In this document: positions 6,693-14,698 of the stretch, piece after piece | How the letters are laid out: the number at the start of each line of letters is the position of its first letter | Numbering within the stretch: position 1 is the first letter of the stretch | Source: Tabrizicola sp. | Lineage (GTDB): Bacteria > Pseudomonadota > Alphaproteobacteria > Rhodobacterales > Rhodobacteraceae | Length of the DNA: 64,000 bases | Direction: 5' to 3' | Assembly: GCF_022842145.1 (NCBI RefSeq) | Contig: NZ_JALHQD010000006.1 | Coordinates: 186,001 to 250,000 of the forward strand | Notes under the pieces: model-generated | The model's database searches: none | What the model was told of the DNA's origin: nothing | Seen by the model: only the letters and a program-made list of their open reading frames with translations | Translations under genes and position numbers: made by a program

Positions 6693-9553
6693 ACCAGCCG
6701 CGGGTGGAGACTCAGAGGGAGGTCGGCGACGAGGTCCGCCAGACCACCTGCTACATGTGTGCCTGCCGCTGCGGCATCAACGTGCACATGAAGTCGGGCA
6801 AGGTCGCCTACATCGAGGGCAACCGGGACCATCCGATCAACAAGGGCGTCCTCTGTGCGAAAGGGGCGTCGGGGATCATGCAGGTGACCGCGCCCAGCCG
6901 CCTGAGCGCGCCGCTGCGCCGGGTGGGGCCGCGCGGGTCCGGGGCCTTCGAGGTGATCTCCTGGGAGGAGGCGCTGTCGACGGCGGTTTCCTGGATGAAA
7001 CCCCTCCGCGAGACGGCTCCGGAGAAGCTGGCCTTCTTCACGGGACGCGACCAGTCGCAAAGCCTGACCGGATGGTGGGCGCAGAACTTCGGCACGCCGA
7101 ACTATGCCGCGCACGGGGGCTTCTGTTCGGTGAACATGGCGGCGGGGGGCATCTACACCATCGGCGGGGCTTTCTGGGAATTCGGCCAGCCGGACTGGGA
7201 GCGGACGAAGCTGTTCGTGATGTTCGGGGTGGCCGAGGATCATGACAGCAACCCCATCAAGATCGGCATCGGCAAGCTGAAGGCCCGGGGCGCGCGGGTG
7301 ATTTCCGTCAACCCGGTACGGACGGGTTATTCGGCGGTGGCCGATGACTGGATCGGGATCACGCCAGGAACCGATGGGCTTTTGATCCTGTCGCTGATCC
7401 ATTGCCTCTTGGAGGCGGGGAAGGTCGACCTTGATTACCTGGCGCAGTGGACGAACGCTCCCCTTTTGGTGAATGAGGCCGAGGGGGCGGAGAAGGGCCT
7501 GTTCGTGAAAAACGCCGAAAGCCAGCCCTTTGTGATCGACCGCCGGTCAGGTCACCCCGCACCGTGGGATGGGAAGGGCGTGCAGCCCGACCTCGGGGCC
7601 GAGTGGCAGGGGAACCGGACGGTCTTTCGGCACATGGCCGAGGAGTATCTGACGCCGGAGTACGCGCCGGAAGCCGTGGCGTCTCGCTGCGGCGTCACGC
7701 CCTCGCGTATCCGGGCGTTAGCGGCAGAGCTGGCCGAGGTGGCCTTCGATCAGGCGATCACGCTGGACCAGCCCTGGACCGACTTTCGCGGCAACGAACA
7801 CGCGGACATGCCGGGCCGCCCGGTCAGCTTCCACGCGATGCGCGGGATTTCGGCGCATTCCAACGGCTTTCAGACCGCGCGCGCGCTGCATCTGCTGCAG
7901 ATCATCCTTGGGTCACTGGAGACCCCCGGCGGCTACCGGCTGAAACCGCCCTACCCGAAACCCATCGAGGCCCACCCGACGCCGCATTTCGTCACCACGC
8001 CCGGCAAGCCATTGACCGGGCCGCATCTGGGCTACGTGCGCTCGCCGGACGACCTGTGCCTGCTGCCTGATGGCTCGCCCGCGCGCATCGACAAGGCGTT
8101 CAGCTGGGAAAACCCGTTTTCGGCGCATGGGTTGATGCACATGGTAATCCCCAACGCTCATGCCGGGGACCCCTACAGGATCGACACGCTGTTCCTCTAT
8201 ATGGCGAACATGTCGTGGAATTCGTCGATGAACTCCACCCGCGTGATGGAGATGCTGACCGAGCAGAAGGACGGCGAATATGTGATCCCCCGGATCATCT
8301 ACTCCGACGCCTATGCCAGCGAGATGGTGGCCTATGCCGACCTGATCCTGCCCGACACGACTTATCTGGAACGCCACGATTGCATTTCACTTCTGGACCG
8401 CCCGATAAGCGAGCCTGATGCGGCGGGCGATGCCATCCGCTGGCCGGTGCTGGAGCCGGACCGTGAGGTCAGGTGCTTCCAGTCGGTGCTTCTGGACCTT
8501 GGCGCAAGGCTCGGCCTGCCCGGAATGGTGAACGAGGATGGCTCGCCGAAGTTCAAGGACTACGCCGACTACATCGTCAATCACCAACGCAGACCCGGTG
8601 TCGGCCCGTTGATGGGATTCCGGGGCAATGGCGAGGCGCAAGGCCGGGGCGCGCCGAACCCCGAGCAGATGGAGCGCTATATCGAGAACGGGGCCTTCTA
8701 CCAGGCGCATGTTCCCGCCGAGGCAAGCTTTTTCAAACCCTGGAACGCCGCCTATCAGGATTGGGCGGTGAAGCTGGGCCTGTACGAATCCCCGCAACCC
8801 TACCTTTTCAACATCTGGTCCGAACCCCTGCGCCGCTTCCAGCTTGCCGCCGAGGGCTTCGGCCCCCGCCAGCCGCCCGACCACCTGCGCGACCGCTTGA
8901 AACAGGCGATGCATCCCCTGCCGATCTGGTACGCGCCCTTCGGGGATGAGGACGCGGCCTTCGGCTATCCGGTCCATGCCCTGACGCAAAGGCCGATGGA
9001 CCACTACCACTCCTGGGGCAGCCAGAACGCCTGGCTGCGGCAGATCAAGGGGCACAACTACCTCTATCTGCCGACGAAGATCTGGGAGGTGCAGGGTTTT
9101 GCCGAGGGTGACTGGGCAAGGGTGTCCAGCCGCGCGGGGACCATCGTGGTGCCGGTGGCGCATATGGCGGCGCTGAACGAGAACACGGTCTGGACCTGGA
9201 ACGCCATCGGCAAGCGCAAGGGCGCCTGGGCGCTGGACGAAGGTGCGCCAGAGGCGACGACGGGGTTCCTGCTGAACCATCTGATCTCGGAGCTCTTGCC
9301 GGACCGCAACGGCGTGCGGCTGTCGAACTCTGATCCGGTGACGGGGCAGGCGGCATGGTTCGACCAGCGGGTGCGGGTCGAGCGGGTCGCGGCGGAAGAT
9401 CATGTGCGGGGAACGGTGGAGCCGATGTTCGAAAAGCTGCCCGACCCGCCGCGCGAAGGTGGGGGCCCGATCAGAAACGGTGGCCAAAATTCTTCGAAGA
9501 ATTTTGCAGAAAGTCTTCGAAAACTTTTGCGGCTCCCGGAGGGGACACGATGA
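6689..9553 (+). CDS. soeA: Sulfite dehydrogenase (quinone) molybdoprotein subunit SoeA
   Basis: Large catalytic subunit of a complex iron-sulfur molybdoenzyme, likely oxidising sulfite to sulfate. It has 954 residues and a GTG start at 6689 overlapping ackA by 4 nt. An N-terminal [4Fe-4S] motif uses C21, C24, C28 and C56; the bis-MGD domains follow, with a likely Mo-ligand Cys146 in GGFCSVNM. No twin-arginine signal is present, matching the cytoplasmic orientation described for SoeABC and unlike periplasmic relatives such as PsrA/PhsA. The last ~20 residues are encoded by a palindromic DNA element (9481-9530) and may be non-essential. Alternative readings are a thiosulfate or polysulfide reductase, but the xsc/tauE context favours sulfite oxidation. 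Confidence 0.88.
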   Translation: MNQPRVETQREVGDEVRQTTCYMCACRCGINVHMKSGKVAYIEGNRDHPINKGVLCAKGASGIMQVTAPSRLSAPLRRVGPRGSGAFEVISWEEALSTAVSWMKPLRETAPEKLAFFTGRDQSQSLTGWWAQNFGTPNYAAHGGFCSVNMAAGGIYTIGGAFWEFGQPDWERTKLFVMFGVAEDHDSNPIKIGIGKLKARGARVISVNPVRTGYSAVADDWIGITPGTDGLLILSLIHCLLEAGKVDLDYLAQWTNAPLLVNEAEGAEKGLFVKNAESQPFVIDRRSGHPAPWDGKGVQPDLGAEWQGNRTVFRHMAEEYLTPEYAPEAVASRCGVTPSRIRALAAELAEVAFDQAITLDQPWTDFRGNEHADMPGRPVSFHAMRGISAHSNGFQTARALHLLQIILGSLETPGGYRLKPPYPKPIEAHPTPHFVTTPGKPLTGPHLGYVRSPDDLCLLPDGSPARIDKAFSWENPFSAHGLMHMVIPNAHAGDPYRIDTLFLYMANMSWNSSMNSTRVMEMLTEQKDGEYVIPRIIYSDAYASEMVAYADLILPDTTYLERHDCISLLDRPISEPDAAGDAIRWPVLEPDREVRCFQSVLLDLGARLGLPGMVNEDGSPKFKDYADYIVNHQRRPGVGPLMGFRGNGEAQGRGAPNPEQMERYIENGAFYQAHVPAEASFFKPWNAAYQDWAVKLGLYESPQPYLFNIWSEPLRRFQLAAEGFGPRQPPDHLRDRLKQAMHPLPIWYAPFGDEDAAFGYPVHALTQRPMDHYHSWGSQNAWLRQIKGHNYLYLPTKIWEVQGFAEGDWARVSSRAGTIVVPVAHMAALNENTVWTWNAIGKRKGAWALDEGAPEATTGFLLNHLISELLPDRNGVRLSNSDPVTGQAAWFDQRVRVERVAAEDHVRGTVEPMFEKLPDPPREGGGPIRNGGQNSSKNFAESLRKLLRLPEGTR
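9481..9530 (-). repeat. Palindromic element B inside the 3' end of soeA
   Basis: Contains the perfect 20-bp palindrome AAAATTCTTCGAAGAATTTT (9486-9505), followed by AAAGT-CTTCGAAA-ACTTT. Both motifs centre on TTCGAA and are far more AT-rich than the flanking DNA. It is read in frame as part of SoeA. Read on the minus strand it resembles 62551-62600, which has the same order (GCAAA, a TTCGAA stem-loop, GCA, a second TCGAAG stem-loop). This suggests a dispersed element. Confidence 0.6.
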
Positions 9554-10278
9554 CCGCACTGCCGCACTCGACCGCCAAGAAGCTTGGTCTGGTGATCGAC
9601 CTTGACACCTGCGTCGGCTGTCAGGCCTGCGTCACCGCCTGCAAGGGCTGGAACGACGCCGGCATCGGCCTGTCGGACCAGGACCCCTATGGCGCCGATC
9701 CCTCGGGGACCTTCCTGAACCGGGTCCATTCCTATCAGGTCACTGTGCCGGACGCCCCGGCGCAGGTGGTGACCTTCCCGCGTTCGTGCCTCCACTGCGA
9801 CGACGCGCCTTGCGTCACCGTCTGCCCGACGGGGGCCAGCTACAAGCGGGCCGAGGACGGGATCGTGCTGGTCAACGAAGATGCCTGCATCGGCTGCGGC
9901 CTTTGCGCCTGGGCCTGCCCTTACGGCGCGCGCGAGATGGATGCGGCCCAAGGTGTGATGAAGAAATGCACGCTCTGCGTCGATCGGATCTACAACGAGA
10001 CTCTGCCCGAAGAAGACCGTGAGCCTGCCTGCGTCCGCACCTGCCCGACCAATGCCCGCCACTTCGGCGATCTTGCGGACCCCGACAGCAAGGTGTCGCA
10101 ACTGGTGGCCGCGCGGGGCGGCTATGACCTGATGCCCGACATGGGGACGAAGCCGACGAACAAGTATCTGCCACCCCGCGCGAAGGGGCCGGGGACGGCC
10201 AGCCCGCTGGCACCGCTCCTGGACATCAAGGCCACCGGGATCGCTGGCTGGCTGGACCGGATGCTGGGGAAGATCTGA
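9550..10278 (+). CDS. soeB: Sulfite dehydrogenase (quinone) iron-sulfur subunit SoeB
   Basis: Electron-transfer subunit of 242 residues carrying four ferredoxin-type Cys groups: CVGCQACVTAC, CLHCDDAPCVTVCP, CIGCGLCAWACP and CTLC with a later CVRTCP. These would hold four [4Fe-4S] clusters as in DmsB/PsrB/SoeB proteins and pass electrons from SoeA to the membrane subunit. The ATG at 9550 overlaps the soeA stop by 4 nt (ATGA), with GGAGGGG just upstream at the end of the repeat-derived segment. The product is expected on the cytoplasmic side with SoeA. Confidence 0.9.
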   Translation: MTALPHSTAKKLGLVIDLDTCVGCQACVTACKGWNDAGIGLSDQDPYGADPSGTFLNRVHSYQVTVPDAPAQVVTFPRSCLHCDDAPCVTVCPTGASYKRAEDGIVLVNEDACIGCGLCAWACPYGAREMDAAQGVMKKCTLCVDRIYNETLPEEDREPACVRTCPTNARHFGDLADPDSKVSQLVAARGGYDLMPDMGTKPTNKYLPPRAKGPGTASPLAPLLDIKATGIAGWLDRMLGKI

Positions 10279-11151
10279 ATGCATCCCGCCCCCTCCGTCA
10301 TCCTGTTTTCGACCCTGTCCGGACTGGGCTTCGGATTCCTTGCCTTTCTGGGCTGGGGGGCGCCGACGCCATCCGGCTGGGTGGCCTTCTTCCTCTGGGC
10401 GCTGGGCTACGGGCTGGCGGTCGGGGGGCTTCTGGCCTCGACCTTTCACCTCGGCAATCCGAAGAACGCGCTGAAGGCCTTCAGTCAATGGCGCACAAGC
10501 TGGCTTTCGCGCGAGGCATGGGCCTCGGTCGCGTCGTTGCTCAGCCTTTCTCCGGTGGCGCTGTCCGACATCTTCGGGCTGGGCCTGCCGCGGCTTGTCG
10601 GGCAGGTGGGCGGTGTGCTTGCCCTGCTGACCGTCTTCACCACGGCGATGATCTACACCCAGATCAAGGCCGTCCCGCGCTGGCACCACTGGTTGACGCC
10701 GGTGATGTTCCTTGGCTTTGCGGTGGCGGGAGGGGCGCTTCTGTCCGGGCACGCCTGGGCCCCGGTCCTGCTTCTGGCGGTGGGAGCAGTGTTGTGGGCG
10801 GTCTGGCGCGTCGGCGACGGGGCCTTTGCGAGGGCCGGGCAGACGATGGGAACGGCGACGGGTCTTGACCGGCTGGGCGTGCCCTCGGTCTTCGATCCGG
10901 CGCATACGGCGGGCAACTACCTCAAGCGCGAGATGATCTTCGTGGTGGGGCGCAAGCATGCGGCCAAGCTGCGGATGCTGGCACTGGTGCTGGCCTCGGC
11001 GCTGCCGGCACTGGTCCTGATCTTGCCGCTGGGAGGGGCGGGAATCGCGCTGGCGGGCCTGATGCACCTTGCGGGGGCGCTGGCGGCGCGCTGGCTGTTC
11101 TTCGCAGAAGCCGAGCACGTCGTGGGGCTTTACTACGGCGCGCGGGGATGA
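10279..11151 (+). CDS. soeC: Sulfite dehydrogenase membrane anchor subunit SoeC (DmsC family)
   Basis: A 290-residue integral membrane protein with about eight hydrophobic helices and the DmsC-type N-terminal region STLSGLGFGFLAFLG followed by STFHLGNPKNA, a hallmark of DMSO-reductase-type anchors. It would anchor SoeAB and hand electrons to the quinone pool. The start codon follows the soeB stop directly (TGA then ATG), closing the six-gene xsc-tauE-ackA-soeABC run. The next gene begins 12 nt later but belongs to a different pathway. Confidence 0.88.
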   Translation: MHPAPSVILFSTLSGLGFGFLAFLGWGAPTPSGWVAFFLWALGYGLAVGGLLASTFHLGNPKNALKAFSQWRTSWLSREAWASVASLLSLSPVALSDIFGLGLPRLVGQVGGVLALLTVFTTAMIYTQIKAVPRWHHWLTPVMFLGFAVAGGALLSGHAWAPVLLLAVGAVLWAVWRVGDGAFARAGQTMGTATGLDRLGVPSVFDPAHTAGNYLKREMIFVVGRKHAAKLRMLALVLASALPALVLILPLGGAGIALAGLMHLAGALAARWLFFAEAEHVVGLYYGARG

Positions 11152-11163
11152 TCCTTTGCGGCC

Positions 11164-12516
11164 ATGAGCGCCTTCAAGTCCTATGACATCCGCGGCCGTC
11201 TCGGGACGGACCTGACCGAAGCCATCGTCCACCGGATCGCCCGGGCCTTTGCCACGGTGACCGGGGCGGACGCCGTGGTTCTGGCCCGCGACTGCCGCGA
11301 AAGCTCACCGGGCCTTGCCGATGCGGTGGCGGCGGGGCTGGTGGCGCAAGGGGTTCGGGTGCTGGACCTTGGACTTGCCGGGACCGAAGAGATGTACTTC
11401 GCCACCGCCCATCTTGGGGCAGGGGGCGGGATCTGCGTCACGGCCTCGCACAATCCGCGCGAATACAACGGGATGAAGCTTGTCGGTCGCGGGGCGGTGC
11501 CCCTTCCGGATGCGGATTTCGCGCGAATCCGCAGCCTGACCGAGGGCGGGGCGGAGTTTTCCGCCGCTCCCCAAGGTGGGCGCGAGGACTGGTCCACTGT
11601 CCGCGCCGATTACGTGGCACATGTGGTGGCTTTGGTGGGGCAGGGGATCGGGCCGCTGCGGCTGGTGATGAATGCCGGAAACGGTGCGGCCGGGCCGACG
11701 CTTGACGCCCTGGCCGAGGGATTGGCGGCGCGGGGGGCGCAGCTGGATCTGGTCCGGATGCACCACGATCCCGACGGCAGCTTTCCAAACGGCATCCCGA
11801 ACCCCCTTTTGCCCGCGAACCGCCCAGTGACCGCCAAGGCGGTGCAGGCGGCTGGCGCGGATTTCGGCGTGGCGTTCGACGGTGATTTCGACCGCTGTTT
11901 CCTTTTCGACGGCGAAGGTGGCTTTGTCGACGGCGAGCATGTTGTGGCGCTGCTGGCTGCGGCGCATCTGGTCAGCGATCCCAAGGCCACGATCATCCAT
12001 GACCCGCGGGTGATCTGGGCCGTTCAGGATGCTGTGCAGCGGGGCGGTGGGCGGTCGGTCCTGACGCCGACGGGCCACGTCTTCCTCAAGGCCGCGATGC
12101 GGCGCGAGGGTGCGGTCTACGGCGGCGAGATGAGCGCGCACCACTATTTCCGTGGCTTCATGGCCTGCGATTCGGGGATGATCCCCTGGCTTATGGTGGC
12201 GCGATTGGCCAGCCAGTCAGGGCGAAACCTGACCGAGATGGTCGGCGCGCTGCGTCGCGACTTCCCCTCTTCCGGAGAGATCAACTTCCGCGTCGACGAC
12301 CTTCCCTCGGTGGTCCGGCGGGTCGAGACGGCGCTGGCACCGCAGGCCCGGTCGACCGACCGCACCGACGGTCTAAGCCTGGATTTTGGCGACTGGCGGA
12401 TGAACCTGCGCGCGTCGAACACCGAACCCTTGTTGCGGCTGAACGTCGAGGCGCGGGGAGACGCGGGCCTGGTGGCCGAGGGCGTGGCCCGCGTCAGCGG
12501 TCTGATCGAGGGCTGA
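11164..12516 (+). CDS. Phosphomannomutase/phosphoglucomutase
   Basis: Alpha-D-phosphohexomutase of 450 residues, interconverting hexose 6- and 1-phosphates for exopolysaccharide, LPS or glycan precursors. The phosphoserine loop TASHNP (Ser95), the metal loop DGDFDR (about residues 239-244) and the C-terminal phosphate-binding RASNTEP are all visible, and the N-terminus FKSYDIRG is typical of ManB/AlgC-like members. It starts 12 nt after soeC and may be co-transcribed with it, but no functional link is evident. It converges on the small gene at 12522 with a 5-nt gap. Mannose versus glucose preference cannot be decided. Confidence 0.9.
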   Translation: MSAFKSYDIRGRLGTDLTEAIVHRIARAFATVTGADAVVLARDCRESSPGLADAVAAGLVAQGVRVLDLGLAGTEEMYFATAHLGAGGGICVTASHNPREYNGMKLVGRGAVPLPDADFARIRSLTEGGAEFSAAPQGGREDWSTVRADYVAHVVALVGQGIGPLRLVMNAGNGAAGPTLDALAEGLAARGAQLDLVRMHHDPDGSFPNGIPNPLLPANRPVTAKAVQAAGADFGVAFDGDFDRCFLFDGEGGFVDGEHVVALLAAAHLVSDPKATIIHDPRVIWAVQDAVQRGGGRSVLTPTGHVFLKAAMRREGAVYGGEMSAHHYFRGFMACDSGMIPWLMVARLASQSGRNLTEMVGALRRDFPSSGEINFRVDDLPSVVRRVETALAPQARSTDRTDGLSLDFGDWRMNLRASNTEPLLRLNVEARGDAGLVAEGVARVSGLIEG

Positions 12517-12521
12517 CGCCC

Positions 12522-12716
12522 TCAGGCCGATACGGTGGCCGAGACCGTGGTGCTGGCGGGCTGCTTGCGCAGCATGGGCCAGCCGCGGCGGAAAACCGGG
12601 ATCACCGGCAGGTCGTCGGCCAAAGCCTGCAGGCGGTTTTCGCGCTGCTGCAGGCGGGCAATCTCGGCCCGGATATCGGAAAGTTCGTCGGCGAGGGTAA
12701 GTCTGGAAGCGGCCAT
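12522..12716 (-). CDS. Small coiled-coil protein, unknown function
   Basis: 64 residues starting at ATG 12716, chosen because AAAGGAGG lies 6 nt upstream; a longer frame from 12869 lacks support. The first half (LADELSDIRAEIARLQQREN) is a strongly charged helix with heptad spacing, followed by a short segment FRRGWPMLRKQ and a Thr/Ser/Val tail. Not recognised. It converges with the phosphohexomutase gene and diverges from a membrane-protein gene. The clean Shine-Dalgarno sequence and the heptads support it being real. Confidence 0.65.
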   Translation of the reverse strand: MAASRLTLADELSDIRAEIARLQQRENRLQALADDLPVIPVFRRGWPMLRKQPASTTVSATVSA

Positions 12717-12867
12717 CGTGGTCCTCCTTTGTTCTACTTGGCCAGCATCGACTCGATTCCTGAAGACTTCGCTAAGTGACAGATCGAATTCGGATTGTTT
12801 CTGCCTTGGCGGCTTGTCTTGAAAGGCCGCAACGCGCACCCTTCGGTCAGCTTGCAAGGTGGGAGCC

Positions 12868-13833
12868 ATGTGGGAGTTCAGTATTTTCCGGGCACTGGGT
12901 CTTATGGTCCGGACGTGGCCCTTCGTCCTGTTGCGCGCGCTGGTCTATCTGGCGATTGCCGTTGCTCTGGTCGTGGCCGCGGGCGCCGGTGCCTGGATCG
13001 GCACTGTCCTGGCTGATCTGTGGATGCAGCCGAACTCGGCTTTCGCCGGGCTTTGGGGCGGTGCCGTCGGCCTTGCGCTGGGGGTTCTGGTGGTCGCTCT
13101 CCTGCGCGGACGGCTGCTGTACCGGGTGACGACCGGGCACCTTGCGGTGATGGTCGAGGCGCTTGATCGTCGCCCCCTGCCACTCGGCACCGGGCAGATC
13201 GCACTTGGCAGGGCCATCGTTGCCGACCGGTTCGGCGACGCGCCGGCTCTGCTGGCGCTGGACAAGCTGGTCCGCGGCGTGATCCGCACCGCGACCGGGC
13301 TGGTGGACGGCCTTCTGGTCGACATCCTGCCGATTGCCGTCCTGGACCGTCTGGCCCGGGCCACCGGCCTTCGCCTTCGGCTTGCGCTTTGGTTGATCGA
13401 AGGCGTCGTTCTGGCCCATGCGACCCGGACCCGGTCCGAAAATGCCTGGGAAGCCGCGCATGATGGCCTGGTCCTTTACACTCAGAATGCCAGGCCGCTG
13501 ATCACAAATGCGCTCTGGCTGTCCCTGGTCGGCTGGGCGCTGGCAGGGGTGGTGGCGCTGGCGGCCTTGTCCCCTGCGGCGACGGTTGCAGCGGCCCTGC
13601 CCGAGGTGCCCTGGACGGCCCCGCTTCTGGCGGCGGTCCTTGGCTGGGCGGTCAAGGCCGCGCTTTATGATCCGCTGGCGCTGGCCTGCATGCTGCAGCT
13701 TCACCTGCGCCTGACCGAGGGTCAGGATCCTCTGCCCGAATGGCGCGGACGGCTGACCCAGGTTTCGGACAAGTTCCGCCACCTGGGCGAACGCGCGCTT
13801 GGCTGGCGATCGGGGACAGCGCAGGACGCCTGA
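12868..13833 (+). CDS. Multi-pass membrane protein, unknown function
   Basis: 321 residues with two hydrophobic segments within the first ~90 residues, an amphipathic centre, and more membrane helices around residues 210-265. A charged C-terminal tail follows. No enzyme motif was recognised. Start at ATG 12868 with GGTGGGA 4 nt before it; an in-frame GTG at 12859 overlaps that site. It lies ahead of the Pcm-like methyltransferase and TolC genes in the same direction, 112 nt upstream, so it could belong to an envelope-related transcription unit. Confidence 0.75.
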   Translation: MWEFSIFRALGLMVRTWPFVLLRALVYLAIAVALVVAAGAGAWIGTVLADLWMQPNSAFAGLWGGAVGLALGVLVVALLRGRLLYRVTTGHLAVMVEALDRRPLPLGTGQIALGRAIVADRFGDAPALLALDKLVRGVIRTATGLVDGLLVDILPIAVLDRLARATGLRLRLALWLIEGVVLAHATRTRSENAWEAAHDGLVLYTQNARPLITNALWLSLVGWALAGVVALAALSPAATVAAALPEVPWTAPLLAAVLGWAVKAALYDPLALACMLQLHLRLTEGQDPLPEWRGRLTQVSDKFRHLGERALGWRSGTAQDA

Positions 13834-13945
13834 CCCCGGCCAGCCGGTCTGGGGCAATGCATGAAATCGCACTGAAGCCCCGTTGCGGCACCCTTGCATC
13901 TGTGGCAAGACTGGCTCTGACGTCAACCAGACCGATGAGTTCAGA

Positions 13946-14599
13946 ATGAGCGAATTCGCCAGCCGCCGCGTGATGATGGTGGATACGCAGGTCCGCCCGT
14001 CGGACGTGACCAAGTTCCCGATCATCGATGCCATGCTTTCCGTCCCGCGGGAGACTTTCGTCCCCGACGACAAGCGCGAAGCGGCCTATGTCGGCGAGAA
14101 CCTGACTCTGGCCCCCGGCCGCGTCGTCCTGGAAGCGCGCACCTTGGCCAAGCTTTTGGACGCGCTGGATATCCAACCGACCGAGCTGGTGCTGGATGTG
14201 GGCTGCGGCCTCGGCTATTCCGCCGCGGTCATCGCCCGTCTGGCCGAAACGGTCGTCGCGCTTGAAGAGGACGAAGCCCTTGCAGCCGACGCGCAGCGCC
14301 TTCTGTCCGAAGAGGGCGTCGACAACGCCGTGACGGTCACCGGCAAGCTGACCGAAGGGTCGGCGACCTGCGCGCCCTATGACGTGATCACCATTGAAGG
14401 CGGCGTGGAAGAGATCCCCGCAGCCATCCTGGCGCAGCTGAAGGATGGCGGGCGCATCGGCGCGATCTTCATGGACAGTGCTGTGGGAACGGCCCGCATT
14501 GGCTACAAGGCTGGGGGTCAGATCACCTGGCGGTCGGTGTTCAACGCCGCGGCCCCGGTGCTTCCCGGATTTGCCAAGCCGCGTGGCTTTGTGCTTTAG
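13946..14599 (+). CDS. Protein-L-isoaspartate O-methyltransferase family protein
   Basis: 217-residue SAM-dependent methyltransferase of the PCMT family. The SAM-binding motif VLDVGCGLGYSAA lies at about residues 82-94. The N-terminus MSEFASRRVMMVDTQVRPSD is typical of alphaproteobacterial members found immediately before tolC. Classical Pcm repairs isoaspartyl residues in damaged proteins; whether these tolC-linked paralogues do so is not established. Start at ATG 13946. The downstream tolC-like gene begins 99 nt later in the same direction. Confidence 0.85.
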   Translation: MSEFASRRVMMVDTQVRPSDVTKFPIIDAMLSVPRETFVPDDKREAAYVGENLTLAPGRVVLEARTLAKLLDALDIQPTELVLDVGCGLGYSAAVIARLAETVVALEEDEALAADAQRLLSEEGVDNAVTVTGKLTEGSATCAPYDVITIEGGVEEIPAAILAQLKDGGRIGAIFMDSAVGTARIGYKAGGQITWRSVFNAAAPVLPGFAKPRGFVL

Positions 14600-14698
14600 G
14601 CCCGATATGGCCGGTCCGGTCTGGGCAATCGGCCCATGCGGGACCACAAGAAATTGCCCGTCGGACGCAGGTCGCGGGCCTGGTTGAGGCAGGACAAG

